Source: Enterobacter sp. Ag1
GTDB taxonomy: Bacteria; Pseudomonadota; Gammaproteobacteria; Enterobacterales; Enterobacteriaceae
Assembly (NCBI GenBank): GCA_000277545.1
Contig: AKXM01000055.1
Coordinates: 268,189 to 332,188, forward strand
DNA: 64,000 nucleotides
Direction: 5' to 3'
Part shown: piece by piece, positions 31,602-40,788 of the stretch
Layout of the letters: each line of letters opens with the position of its first letter
Position numbering within the stretch: the stretch's first letter is position 1
Position numbers and translations under genes: made by a program
Notes under the pieces: generated by a model
What the model was told of the DNA's origin: nothing
What the model saw: only the letters and a program-made list of their open reading frames with translations
Database searches by the model: none

Positions 31602-31640
31602 GGCGCCCTCCGTGGGAAGTAAATATAAGAGGGCAACTTT

Positions 31641-31668
31641 ATGACATGCGTTGCGGATTAGCTATAAT
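31641..31668 (+). promoter_or_regulatory. Likely sigma-70 promoter of rlmL
   Basis: ATGACA at 31641-31646 and a perfect TATAAT at 31663-31668 are separated by 16 bases, about 37 bases before the rlmL start. Confidence 0.7.
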
Positions 31669-31704
31669 GCGCCACAATTTTCTTTTTACCTGATAAGTGA
31701 CGAT

Positions 31705-33828
31705 ATGAATTCTCTGTTTGCCAGTACGGCGCGTGGGCTTGAAGAGCTGTTAAAAACTGAACTAGAAAACCTGGGGGCCCAGGGCTGCCAGGTGGTTCAG
31801 GGCGGCGTACATTTCCAGGGGGATACTCGTCTACTCTATCAAAGCCTGATGTGGAGCCGCCTGGCTTCGCGCATTTTGCTGCCGCTCAGCGAATGTAAAG
31901 TCTACAGCGATCTTGATCTTTATCTCGGCGTGATGGCGATCGACTGGCCGGCGCTGTTCGGGCCGGGCGCAACCTTTGCCGTGCATTTTAGCGGCCTGAA
32001 CGAAACCATTCGCAACAGCCAGTACGGGGCGCTGAAGGTAAAGGATGCGATCGTTGACTCCTTTACACGTAAAAACCTGCCGCGTCCGGATGTCGATCGC
32101 GAGCAGCCGGATCTGCGCATTAACGTCTGGCTGAATAAAGATACCGCCAGCATCGCCCTGGATCTCAGCGGCGAAGGCCTGCACCAGCGCGGCTACCGCG
32201 ATGCAACCGGCGCGGCCCCTATTAAAGAGACGCTGGCAGCGGCTATCGTGATGCGCTCCGGCTGGCAGCACGGCACGCCGCTGTTGGATCCGATGTGCGG
32301 CTCCGGAACCTTGCTGATTGAAGGGGCGATGATCGCCACCGATCGTGCGCCGGGTCTGCACCGTAAGCATTGGGGCTTCCTGAACTGGGCGAAGCATGAT
32401 ACCGATATCTGGAAAGAGGTGGTAACCGAAGCCCAGGTTCGCGCCCGTCGCGGCCTGACTGAATATCAGTCTCGCTTCTATGGTTCTGATAACGACAGTC
32501 GCGTGATTGAACGCGCCCGTGCCAACGCCCGCCGTGCGGGTCTGGCTGACGTGATCGGCTTCGACGTTAAGGATGTGGCGAACCTGGTCAATCCGCTGCC
32601 GGAAGGCCCGGCGGGGACGGTTATCAGCAACCCGCCATACGGCGAACGTCTGGAAAGCGAGCCGGCGCTGATTGCCCTGCACAGCCTCCTGGGTCGCCAC
32701 CTGAAAAACCAGTTTGGCGGTTGGCATCTGTCGCTGTTCAGCGCCTCCCCTGAACTGCTGAGCTGCCTGCAGCTGCGCGCTGACCGCCAGTTTAAAGCCA
32801 AAAACGGCCCGTTGGATTGCGTACAGAAAAACTATCAGCTGGCGGCAAATCCTGCCGGCGTTGCCGCGGCCAGCGGCCAGATTGCCGAAGATTACGCCAA
32901 CCGCCTGCGTAAAAACGTCAAGAAGCTCGACAAGTGGGCGCGTCAGGAAGGCATCGAATGCTATCGCCTGTACGATGGCGATCTGCCTGATTACAACGTG
33001 GCGGTTGACCGTTACGGCGACTGGGTTGTGGTGCAGGAGTACGCGCCCCCGAAAACCATCGATCCAAACAAAGCCCGCCAGCGTCTGTTTGACGTCATCG
33101 CGGCAACGCTTGCTGTGCTTGAGCTGCCGACGAACAAGTTGGTGTTAAAAACTCGCGAACGTCAGAAAGGGAAAAGCCAGTACCAGAAGATGGGTGAAAA
33201 GGGTGATTTCATGGAAGTGAGCGAATATGACGCTCGCCTGTGGGTCAACTTGACCGACTATCTGGATACCGGCCTGTTCCTCGACCACCGCATTGCCCGC
33301 CGCATGCTGGGGCAGATGAGCAAAGGCAAAGACTTCCTGAACCTTTTTGCTTATACCGGTACTGCAACGGTACACGCGGGGCTGGGTGGGGCGAAAAGCA
33401 CTACTACGGTAGATATGTCCCGTACCTATCTTGAATGGGCAGAGCGCAACCTGCGCCTGAACGGCTTGACCGGCCGCGCCCATCGGCTGGTGCAGGCGGA
33501 TTGCCTGGGCTGGCTGCGCGACAGCGACGAACAGTTCGACCTGATCTTTATTGACCCGCCGACGTTCTCTAACTCCAAGCGTATGGAAGACTCTTTCGAC
33601 GTGCAGCGTGACCACCTTGCGCTGATGAAAGATCTGAAGCGCCTGCTGCGTCGCGGCGGTACCATTATGTTCTCCAACAATAAACGTGGCTTCAAAATGG
33701 ACTTCGCCGGCCTGGCGGAGCTGGGCCTGGTTGCACAGGAAATTACACAAAAAACGCAGTCGCAGGACTTTGCGCGCAACCGCCAGATCCATAACTGCTG
33801 GTTAGTCACTCACGAATCCCGGGATTAA
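31705..33828 (+). CDS. rlmL: Bifunctional 23S rRNA methyltransferase RlmL (RlmKL)
   Basis: RlmL makes m2G2445 and m7G2069 in 23S rRNA. The 707-residue protein has an N-terminal THUMP domain, a first methyltransferase domain with DPMCGSGT and the catalytic NPPYGERL, and a second (RlmK) domain with [10 protein letters not shown]. The frame is open to 31651, but the ATG at 31705 gives [17 protein letters not shown], the E. coli N-terminus. It is followed after five bases by uup. Confidence 0.97.
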   Translation: MNSLFASTARGLEELLKTELENLGAQGCQVVQGGVHFQGDTRLLYQSLMWSRLASRILLPLSECKVYSDLDLYLGVMAIDWPALFGPGATFAVHFSGLNETIRNSQYGALKVKDAIVDSFTRKNLPRPDVDREQPDLRINVWLNKDTASIALDLSGEGLHQRGYRDATGAAPIKETLAAAIVMRSGWQHGTPLLDPMCGSGTLLIEGAMIATDRAPGLHRKHWGFLNWAKHDTDIWKEVVTEAQVRARRGLTEYQSRFYGSDNDSRVIERARANARRAGLADVIGFDVKDVANLVNPLPEGPAGTVISNPPYGERLESEPALIALHSLLGRHLKNQFGGWHLSLFSASPELLSCLQLRADRQFKAKNGPLDCVQKNYQLAANPAGVAAASGQIAEDYANRLRKNVKKLDKWARQEGIECYRLYDGDLPDYNVAVDRYGDWVVVQEYAPPKTIDPNKARQRLFDVIAATLAVLELPTNKLVLKTRERQKGKSQYQKMGEKGDFMEVSEYDARLWVNLTDYLDTGLFLDHRIARRMLGQMSKGKDFLNLFAYTGTATVHAGLGGAKSTTTVDMSRTYLEWAERNLRLNGLTGRAHRLVQADCLGWLRDSDEQFDLIFIDPPTFSNSKRMEDSFDVQRDHLALMKDLKRLLRRGGTIMFSNNKRGFKMDFAGLAELGLVAQEITQKTQSQDFARNRQIHNCWLVTHESRD

Positions 33829-33833
33829 TAGTC

Positions 33834-35741
33834 ATGTCATTAATTAGTATGCACGGTGCCTGGCTGTCGTTTAGCGACGCACCGCTGTTAGATAACACCG
33901 AATTACACATCGAAGAAAACGAACGCGTCTGTCTGGTCGGCCGTAACGGCGCGGGCAAATCAACGCTGATGAAGATCCTCAACCGCGAAGTCCCGCTGGA
34001 CGATGGCCGCATGGTTTATGAGCAGGATCTGATCGTCGCTCGCCTGCAGCAGGACCCGCCGCGTAACGTTGCGGGTACGGTGTATGACTTTGTAGCGGAA
34101 GGGGTGGAAGAGCAGGCGGAATACCTGAAGGCCTACCATGATATCTCCCACAAAGTAATGAGCGATCCGAGCGAGAAGAACCTCAACGAGATGGCTCGCA
34201 TTCAGGAGATCCTCGATCATCAGGGCCTGTGGCAGCTTGATAGCCGTATTAACGAAGTGCTGGAGCAGCTTGGTCTTGAAGCTGATACCGAGCTGTCTGC
34301 GCTGTCCGGCGGCTGGCTGCGTAAAGCCGCGCTGGGGCGTGCGCTGGTCAGCTCTCCGCGCGTATTGCTGCTGGACGAACCGACTAACCACCTCGATATC
34401 GAAACCATCGACTGGCTGGAAGGCTTCCTGAAAGAGTTCCAGGGCAGCATTATCTTTATCTCCCACGACCGTTCGTTTATCCGCAATATGGCCACCCGCA
34501 TTGTCGATCTCGATCGCGGCAAGCTGGTGTCTTACCCTGGCGATTACGATCAGTATCTGCTGGCGAAAGAAGAAGCCCTGCGCGTGGAAGAGTTACAGAA
34601 CGCCGAGTTTGACCGCAAGCTGGCGCAGGAAGAAGTGTGGATCCGCCAGGGCATCAAAGCGCGTCGCACCCGTAACGAAGGGCGCGTTCGTGCCCTGAAA
34701 GCGATGCGCCGTGAACGCGGTGAGCGTCGTGAAGTGATGGGCAGCGCGAAGATGCAGGTGGAAGAAGCGAGTCGCTCAGGCAAAATTGTCTTCGAGATGG
34801 AAGACGTTAACTATCAGGTTGCCGGTAAAACGCTGGTGCGTGATTTTTCCGCGCAGGTGCTGCGTGGCGATAAAATCGCGCTGGTAGGGCCGAACGGCTG
34901 TGGCAAAACCACGCTGCTGAAGCTGATGCTGAGCCAGCTTCAGGCCGACAGCGGCCGCGTACACTGCGGTACCAAACTGGAAGTGGCCTACTTCGATCAG
35001 CACCGTGCCGAGCTGGATCCTGACCGTACCGTGATGGATAACCTGGCGGAAGGTAAGCAGGAAGTGATGGTGAACGGCAAGCCGCGCCATGTGCTGGGTT
35101 ACCTGCAGGACTTCCTGTTCCATCCCAAACGCGCGATGACGCCGGTGCGTGCGCTTTCCGGTGGGGAACGCAACCGTCTGCTGCTGGCGCGTTTGTTCTT
35201 AAAACCTAGCAACCTGCTGATCCTCGATGAACCAACCAACGATCTGGACGTCGAAACCCTGGAGCTGCTGGAAGAGCTGATTGATGGTTACCAGGGCACC
35301 GTGATGCTGGTCAGCCACGATCGTCAGTTTGTCGACAATACCGTGACCGAGTGCTGGATCTTCGAAGGCCAGGGCAAAATTGGTCGCTATGTCGGTGGCT
35401 ACCATGATGCCAAAGGCCAGCAGGGTTCCGCTCAGCCGCTGCGTCAGGCTGCTGCGGCTAAATCCGAGAAGGTCGAATCGCAAAAAGCAGAACCTGTTAA
35501 ACGTGCCAATAGCAAACTAAGCTATAACCTGCAGCGCGAATTAGAGCAGTTGCCTCAACGGCTTGAGCAGCTTGAAGCCGATTTAGGCACGCTGCAGGCG
35601 AAGGTCGCCGATGCTGATTTCTTCAACCAGCCGCACGATGTGACCCAAAAAGTCCTGGCGGAAATGGCCGCGGCGGAACAGGCTCTGGAAGAAGCATTTG
35701 AACGCTGGGAGTACCTGGAAGCGCTGAAAAACGGCTCGTAA
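33834..35741 (+). CDS. uup: ABC-F ATPase Uup
   Basis: Uup is a cytosolic duplicated ABC ATPase without membrane parts. The two modules show Walker A GRNGAGKST and GPNGCGKTT, signatures LSGGW and LSGGE, and Walker B LLLDEPTNHLD and LILDEPTNDLD. A helical linker and a charged C-terminal coiled coil that binds DNA complete it. Loss of uup raises transposon precise excision in E. coli, and ABC-F proteins also act on ribosomes. The 635-residue length matches E. coli. Confidence 0.97.
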   Translation: MSLISMHGAWLSFSDAPLLDNTELHIEENERVCLVGRNGAGKSTLMKILNREVPLDDGRMVYEQDLIVARLQQDPPRNVAGTVYDFVAEGVEEQAEYLKAYHDISHKVMSDPSEKNLNEMARIQEILDHQGLWQLDSRINEVLEQLGLEADTELSALSGGWLRKAALGRALVSSPRVLLLDEPTNHLDIETIDWLEGFLKEFQGSIIFISHDRSFIRNMATRIVDLDRGKLVSYPGDYDQYLLAKEEALRVEELQNAEFDRKLAQEEVWIRQGIKARRTRNEGRVRALKAMRRERGERREVMGSAKMQVEEASRSGKIVFEMEDVNYQVAGKTLVRDFSAQVLRGDKIALVGPNGCGKTTLLKLMLSQLQADSGRVHCGTKLEVAYFDQHRAELDPDRTVMDNLAEGKQEVMVNGKPRHVLGYLQDFLFHPKRAMTPVRALSGGERNRLLLARLFLKPSNLLILDEPTNDLDVETLELLEELIDGYQGTVMLVSHDRQFVDNTVTECWIFEGQGKIGRYVGGYHDAKGQQGSAQPLRQAAAAKSEKVESQKAEPVKRANSKLSYNLQRELEQLPQRLEQLEADLGTLQAKVADADFFNQPHDVTQKVLAEMAAAEQALEEAFERWEYLEALKNGS

Positions 35742-35757
35742 TCTAAGGAGAGTTACG

Positions 35758-37026
35758 ATGTGTGCCACGCACCACCATCGCTCGCATATTTTGTGTCGAC
35801 AATGTGATTTGCTGGTGGCGCTGCCCGCCCTGCAGGATGGCCACAAAGCCTCCTGCCCGCGCTGTGGCACTCCGTTAGTCACGCAGTGGTTTTTACCGCG
35901 TCAGCGGCCAACGGCTTACGCTTTGGCGGGGCTGTTTATGCTGCTGCTGGCTAACCTGTTTCCTTTCATCAATATGAAGGTGGCCGGGATCAGTAGCGAA
36001 GTCACGCTGATGCAAATTCCTGGCGTGATGTTTTCCGAGGATTACGCCAGCCTCGGCACCTTCTTTCTGCTTTTTGTTCAGGCGGTGCCGGCTTTTTGCC
36101 TGATAACCATCCTGCTGTTGGTCAACCAGGCAAAATTGCCTTTTGGGCTTAAACGCTGGCTGGCGCGAGTGCTGTTCCAGTTGAAAAGCTGGGGCATGGC
36201 GGAAATCTTCCTCGCCGGGGTATTGGTTAGCTTCGTGAAGCTGATGGCCTATGGTGACATTGGCGTGGGCAGCAGCTTTATTCCCTGGTGCCTGTTCTGC
36301 ATTTTGCAGCTTCGAGCCTTCCAGTGCGTGGACCGGCGCTGGCTTTGGGATGATATTGCGCCCATGCCGCCAGTGCACCATCCGTTAAAAGTTGGTGTGT
36401 CGGGGATTAAGCAGGGGCTGCGCTCCTGTTCCTGCTGCACGGCTATCGTTGAGGCGGATACGCTGGTCTGCCCACGCTGCGGGACACACGGCCACGTTCG
36501 CCGCAGGCACAGCCTGCAGTGGACGCTGGCGCTGCTGATCACCTCCATTATGCTTTATCTGCCGGCAAACATTTTGCCGATCATGGTCACCGAAATGCTG
36601 GGCAGCAAATATCCTTCCACCATTTTGGCCGGGGTGATCCTGCTCTGGAGTGAGGGATCTTATCCGGTGGCAATGGTGATTTTTATCGCCAGTATCATGG
36701 TGCCTACGCTAAAAATGATCGCCATCGCCTGGCTGTGCTGGGATGCAAAAGGGCACGGCAGGCGTGACAGCGAGCGAATGCACCTGATTTATGAAGTTGT
36801 TGAGTTTGTCGGCCGCTGGTCGATGATCGACGTATTTGTGATTGCCGTTCTCTCCGCGCTGGTGCGCATGGGCGGGCTGATGAATATCTACCCGGCTATG
36901 GGGGCGTTAATGTTTGCCTGTGTAGTGATTTTGACGATGTTTGCTGCGATGACCTTTGACCCTCGCTTGTCATGGGATCGCGCTGACGATGTAACTGATG
37001 AGGAGTCTTCCGAACATGGAAAATAA
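35758..37026 (+). CDS. pqiA: Inner-membrane lipid-transport protein PqiA
   Basis: PqiA is the integral membrane partner of the PqiB MCE tunnel. The 422-residue protein has two repeats, each with a cysteine pair cluster (CRQCD...CPRCG, then CSCC...CPRCG) preceding about four transmembrane helices, the duplicated paraquat-inducible A layout. In E. coli the pqi operon is SoxRS- and stress-inducible. A ribosome site AAGGAG precedes the start and its end overlaps pqiB by eleven bases. Confidence 0.95.
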   Translation: MCATHHHRSHILCRQCDLLVALPALQDGHKASCPRCGTPLVTQWFLPRQRPTAYALAGLFMLLLANLFPFINMKVAGISSEVTLMQIPGVMFSEDYASLGTFFLLFVQAVPAFCLITILLLVNQAKLPFGLKRWLARVLFQLKSWGMAEIFLAGVLVSFVKLMAYGDIGVGSSFIPWCLFCILQLRAFQCVDRRWLWDDIAPMPPVHHPLKVGVSGIKQGLRSCSCCTAIVEADTLVCPRCGTHGHVRRRHSLQWTLALLITSIMLYLPANILPIMVTEMLGSKYPSTILAGVILLWSEGSYPVAMVIFIASIMVPTLKMIAIAWLCWDAKGHGRRDSERMHLIYEVVEFVGRWSMIDVFVIAVLSALVRMGGLMNIYPAMGALMFACVVILTMFAAMTFDPRLSWDRADDVTDEESSEHGK

Positions 37027-38656
37027 GCACGGCGAGGCGAAAGTGCAGAAGGTAAAAAACTGGTCGCCGGTTTGGATCTTTCCCATCGTAACGGCGCTGA
37101 TTGGCGCCTGGATCCTGTTTTATCACTACAGCCATCAGGGGCCGGAAGTGACCCTGATCACTGCCAACGCAGAAGGGATTGAGGGCGGTAAAACCACCAT
37201 CAAAAGCCGCAGCGTAGACGTTGGGGTAGTGGAGAGTGCACAGCTAACGGACGATCTACACCATGTAGAAATTAAGGCGCGGCTAAATTCCGGGATGGAG
37301 AAGCTGCTGCACAAAGATTCCGTGTTCTGGGTGGTAAAACCGCAGGTGGGGCGCGAAGGGATCTCCGGGCTCGGCACGCTGCTGTCCGGCGCCTATATTG
37401 AGCTGCAGCCGGGGACCAAAGGCGAGCAGCCCGAGAACTATGCTCTGCTGGATGCGCCGCCGCTGGCGCCACCTGATGCCAAAGGCATTCGCATTACGCT
37501 CGACAGCAAAAAAGCGGGCCAGCTTACCCCTGGGGATCCGGTGCTGTTCCGCGGCTACCGCGTAGGCTCGGTGGAAACCAGCACCTTTGATACCAATAAG
37601 CGAGCGATTAGCTACCAGCTGTTTATTGCGGCGCCAAACGACAGGCTGATTACCAGCAACGTCCGTTTCTGGAAAGACAGCGGCATCGCCGTGGATATGT
37701 CCGCCCAGGGGATGCGCGTGGAGATGGGGTCGTTAACCACGCTGTTTAGTGGGGGCGTCAGCTTCGACGTGCCTGAAGGCTGGGAGTGGGGCAAGCCGGT
37801 TGAAACGGGCGCTGACTTCCAGCTGTTTGACGATCAGAAAAGCATTCAGGATTCGCTGTATACCAACCATATCGATTACCTGATGTTCTTCAAAGATTCT
37901 GTTCGTGGTCTGCAGCCAGGTGCGCCGGTGGAATTCCGCGGCATTCGCCTGGGGACGGTGGCACAGGTTCCGTTCTTCAACGAAAAAATGCGCCAAAGCC
38001 TGAATGACGATTTCCGCATTCCGGTGCTGATCCGCATCGAGCCAGAACGTTTGAAAAATATGCTCGAAGATGGCGCGGATATCTCGACCAACCTGCAGGT
38101 ATTGATCAAGCGCGGACTGCGTGCCTCGATGAAAACCGGGAGCCTGGTGACCGGAGCGCTGTTTATCGATCTCGATTTCTATCCGAAAGAGAAAGCGCTG
38201 GGCGATCTGCCTCAAATCGCGGGCTACCCGCTTATTCCAACGGTGAGCGGTGGCCTGGCGCAAATTCAGCAAAAACTGCTGGAGACGCTGGATAAAATCA
38301 ACAACCTGCCGATTAACCCGATGCTGGAACAGGCCACGAATACGCTGGCTGAAAGCCAGAAAACCATGCGCCACCTGCAGCAGACGCTGGACAATCTGAA
38401 CAAGATTACTTCCAGTCAGTCGATGCAGCAGCTACCGGAAGATATGCAGAAAACGCTTCGCGAGCTGAACCGCAGTATGCAGGGCTTCCAGCCGGGCTCG
38501 GCGGCCTATAACAAGATGGTGGCGGATATGCAGCGTCTTGATCAGGTGCTGCGCGAGCTGCAGCCGGTATTGCGTACGCTGAACGACAAGAGCAACTCGC
38601 TGATATTTGAAGCGAAGGATAAAAAGGATCCGCAGCCGAAGAGGGCACAACCATGA
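37016..38656 (+). CDS. pqiB: MCE-domain lipid transport protein PqiB
   Basis: PqiB anchors in the inner membrane by one N-terminal helix (about residues 20-40) and spans the periplasm with three MCE domains followed by a long C-terminal helical needle, forming a hydrophobic tunnel for lipid movement between membranes. The ATG at 37016 (MENKHGEAKVQKVKN) matches E. coli and lies inside the end of pqiA; the upstream codon at 36998 is unlikely. The end overlaps pqiC by four bases. Confidence 0.96.
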   Translation: MENKHGEAKVQKVKNWSPVWIFPIVTALIGAWILFYHYSHQGPEVTLITANAEGIEGGKTTIKSRSVDVGVVESAQLTDDLHHVEIKARLNSGMEKLLHKDSVFWVVKPQVGREGISGLGTLLSGAYIELQPGTKGEQPENYALLDAPPLAPPDAKGIRITLDSKKAGQLTPGDPVLFRGYRVGSVETSTFDTNKRAISYQLFIAAPNDRLITSNVRFWKDSGIAVDMSAQGMRVEMGSLTTLFSGGVSFDVPEGWEWGKPVETGADFQLFDDQKSIQDSLYTNHIDYLMFFKDSVRGLQPGAPVEFRGIRLGTVAQVPFFNEKMRQSLNDDFRIPVLIRIEPERLKNMLEDGADISTNLQVLIKRGLRASMKTGSLVTGALFIDLDFYPKEKALGDLPQIAGYPLIPTVSGGLAQIQQKLLETLDKINNLPINPMLEQATNTLAESQKTMRHLQQTLDNLNKITSSQSMQQLPEDMQKTLRELNRSMQGFQPGSAAYNKMVADMQRLDQVLRELQPVLRTLNDKSNSLIFEAKDKKDPQPKRAQP

Positions 38657-39219
38657 AAAAGTGGCTCACGCTAGCCGCCGTCTTAGCGCTTTCCGCCTGT
38701 AGCGGGAGCGACAATGGCAAAACGTACTATCAGCTGCCGCAAACTTCACAGCCTGCTATGCAGGCCGTGAGCCAGCCTGGAAGCCACTTGCTGTGGGTCG
38801 ATCAGGTCACCGTGCCTGATTTCCTCGCCGGCACAGGGGTGGTTTACCAGACGACCGATGTGCAGTATGTCATCGCCACCAGCAACCTTTGGGCCAGCCC
38901 GCTTGACCAGCAGCTGCGCAATGCGCTGGTCAGCAATCTCAGCAGCGCATTGCCTGGCTGGGTGGTTGCCTCCCAGCCGCTAGGCCACGATCAGGATGCG
39001 CTCAGCGTGAATGTGACCGGTTTTCACGGCCGCTATGATGGCAAGGTCATTGTCAGCGGAGAGTGGCTCCTGAAGCGTCAGGGCGAAATTATTAAGCGCC
39101 CGTTCCATATCGAACTGAAGCAACAGGATGACGGCTACGATGCCATGGTGAAAACCCTGGCTCAGGGCTGGCAGCAGGAAGCGAAGAGTATTGCTTCGGC
39201 GCTCACACGCCTTAATTGA
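38653..39219 (+). CDS. pqiC: Outer-membrane lipoprotein PqiC
   Basis: PqiC (YmbA) is the outer-membrane lipoprotein ring of the PqiABC system. A type II signal with lipobox LSAC puts the lipidated Cys at residue 16. The remaining ABC-type transport auxiliary domain (DUF330) includes LLWVDQVTVPDFLAG and SPLDQQLRNAL. At 188 residues it equals E. coli YmbA. It overlaps pqiB by an ATGA and is followed by a strong terminator. Confidence 0.94.
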   Translation: MKKWLTLAAVLALSACSGSDNGKTYYQLPQTSQPAMQAVSQPGSHLLWVDQVTVPDFLAGTGVVYQTTDVQYVIATSNLWASPLDQQLRNALVSNLSSALPGWVVASQPLGHDQDALSVNVTGFHGRYDGKVIVSGEWLLKRQGEIIKRPFHIELKQQDDGYDAMVKTLAQGWQQEAKSIASALTRLN

Positions 39220-39240
39220 TAGGTAAAATGATTGGTACAA

Positions 39241-39286
39241 AAAAGCTGCGATTTTCACCTTCGGGTGGTCGCAGCTTTTCTTTTTT
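39241..39286 (+). terminator. Terminator of pqiABC
   Basis: An 11-bp outer stem AAAAGCTGCGA/TCGCAGCTTTT (39241-39251 with 39269-39279) encloses a small CACC-TTCG-GGTG hairpin and is followed by a T-run. Confidence 0.88.
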
Positions 39287-39478
39287 GCTGAACCGGTTAG
39301 CGACAGGCGCGCCTCAGTTTTTGTCGAAAAGATAACCATAATATCGCGGAAATGTGACATTGGCGTGAATTTTGCGCATTGACGCTCACTGAATTTCGCG
39401 TTATTGCTTATCCGTGGTTGCACATTTTGTAATCACTGTTTTCTTTTCCACCAGACAATGTAATGAGGGAAACGAGGC

Positions 39479-39646
39479 ATGAAGAGACAAAAACGAGATC
39501 GCCTGGAACGGGCACATCAACGTGGTTATCAGGCAGGTATCGCCGGACGCTCAAAAGAGATTTGTCCATATCAGACTCTGAATCAGAGGTCCTACTGGAT
39601 GGGAGGCTGGCGAGAAGCCATGGAAGACAGGGCGGTTACTGCGTAA
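39479..39646 (+). CDS. rmf: Ribosome modulation factor RMF
   Basis: RMF dimerises 70S ribosomes into inactive 100S particles in stationary phase. The short gene encodes 55 residues (MKRQKRDRLERAHQRGYQAG onward) nearly identical to E. coli RMF, with the same length, a strongly basic N-terminus and a C-terminal WREAM segment. GAGG precedes the ATG. A possible weak promoter lies at 39379-39407 (TTGACG, then TATTGC 17 bases on). It is monocistronic, with a terminator directly after. Confidence 0.95.
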   Translation: MKRQKRDRLERAHQRGYQAGIAGRSKEICPYQTLNQRSYWMGGWREAMEDRAVTA

Positions 39647-39666
39647 TCACTGTCTCTTTAGAAAAA

Positions 39667-39699
39667 GAAACCTCCGCATCGCGGAGGTTTCGCCTTTTT
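39667..39699 (+). terminator. Terminator of rmf
   Basis: An 11-bp perfect stem GAAACCTCCGC/GCGGAGGTTTC (39667-39677 with 39681-39691) with loop ATC is followed by GCCTTTTT. It also lies just past the end of the converging ABC operon and has an A-run on the left, so it may act on both. Confidence 0.9.
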
Positions 39700-39717
39700 G
39701 GACGTGTGTAACATCGA

Positions 39718-40788
39718 TCAGGGTTTAGGGAAAATCCAGACGTGCTGCTCTGGCAACTGGAGATGATGCGGCTGAGCATCACGCATATCATTGCCGTAGG
39801 CGCGAATCACGAAATCATCTCCAGAGGTTCGGAAGAGATATTCCCAGCGATCGCCAAGGTACATGCTGGTTAACAGCGGCAGCGTCATGCCGTTTTCCCC
39901 CGGCAGATCGGCAATCCGTACGCGCTCCACGCGAATCACCGCCGTCCCTTCCTGCCCGGCCACGACGCCAGCCCCAGCTTTGCCCCAGAGCGCCCAGCCG
40001 CTGCCCTCAATGCGTGCTTTACCGTCGCGAACCTCAGTCACTTTACCGTTCAGGCGGTTATTGCTGCCCATAAACTCGGCGGTGAACAGCGTTTGCGGTG
40101 AGCCATACATCTCTTGCGGGGTGCCCTGTTGCTCAATTTTGCCGTTATTCAGCAGCAGAATACGGTCAGAAATGGCCATCGCTTCGTTCTGATCGTGGGT
40201 AACCATTAACGCCGACAGCCCTAGTTTGATAATCAGTTCTCTCAGGAAGACGCGGGCTTCTTCGCGCAGCTTCGCATCCAGGTTGGAAAGCGGTTCATCA
40301 AGTAAAATCACCGGCGGGTTATAAACCAGCGCCCGGCCAATCGCGACGCGCTGCTGCTGCCCACCGGATAGCTGATAAGGGTGGCGCTGGCCGAGGTGCC
40401 CAAGCCCCAACTGATCCAAAACGGCCTGTACACGCTGGTTGATTTCCGCCGTCGCCACTTTACGCAGCTTGAGCGGGTAAGCGACGTTTTCAAAGACGGT
40501 TTTATGCGGCCACAGGGCATAAGACTGGAAGACCAGGCCAAGATTACGTTCTTCGGCCGGGATCTCTTTGCGGGATGCGCCGTCGTAAACGTTGCTTTTG
40601 CCGATAACAATTGTGCCCTGGGTGGGTTTTTCCAGCCCGGCGACGGCGCGCAGCAGCGTTGTTTTGCCGCTGCCGGAAGGGCCAAGCAAAGACACGACTT
40701 CGCCGCGCTTCAGCTCCATGGAAACGCCTTTCAGCACGGGGTTGTCGCAGTAGGTTAAGTGCAGGTTCTCGACCGATAACTCAATCAT
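39718..40788 (-). CDS. ABC importer ATPase, FbpC/AfuC type
   Basis: A 356-residue ATPase with Walker A GPSGSGKT (residues 36-43), signature LSGGQQQR near 141 and Walker B ILLDEP, followed by a C-terminal TOBE-like beta domain (about 240-356) as in importers of the CUT1/FbpC/PotA group. The gene overlaps the permease gene by eight bases. It belongs to a three-gene leftward operon absent from this site in E. coli K-12. The family handles ferric ion, phosphonates, hexose phosphates or polyamines; the ATPase does not reveal which. Confidence 0.9.
   Translation of the reverse strand: MIELSVENLHLTYCDNPVLKGVSMELKRGEVVSLLGPSGSGKTTLLRAVAGLEKPTQGTIVIGKSNVYDGASRKEIPAEERNLGLVFQSYALWPHKTVFENVAYPLKLRKVATAEINQRVQAVLDQLGLGHLGQRHPYQLSGGQQQRVAIGRALVYNPPVILLDEPLSNLDAKLREEARVFLRELIIKLGLSALMVTHDQNEAMAISDRILLLNNGKIEQQGTPQEMYGSPQTLFTAEFMGSNNRLNGKVTEVRDGKARIEGSGWALWGKAGAGVVAGQEGTAVIRVERVRIADLPGENGMTLPLLTSMYLGDRWEYLFRTSGDDFVIRAYGNDMRDAQPHHLQLPEQHVWIFPKP

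Noticed and set aside
39463..39711. 82-codon frame overlapping rmf in another frame
   Set aside because: The 55-residue RMF in the neighbouring frame is unmistakable; the longer frame has no likeness to anything.
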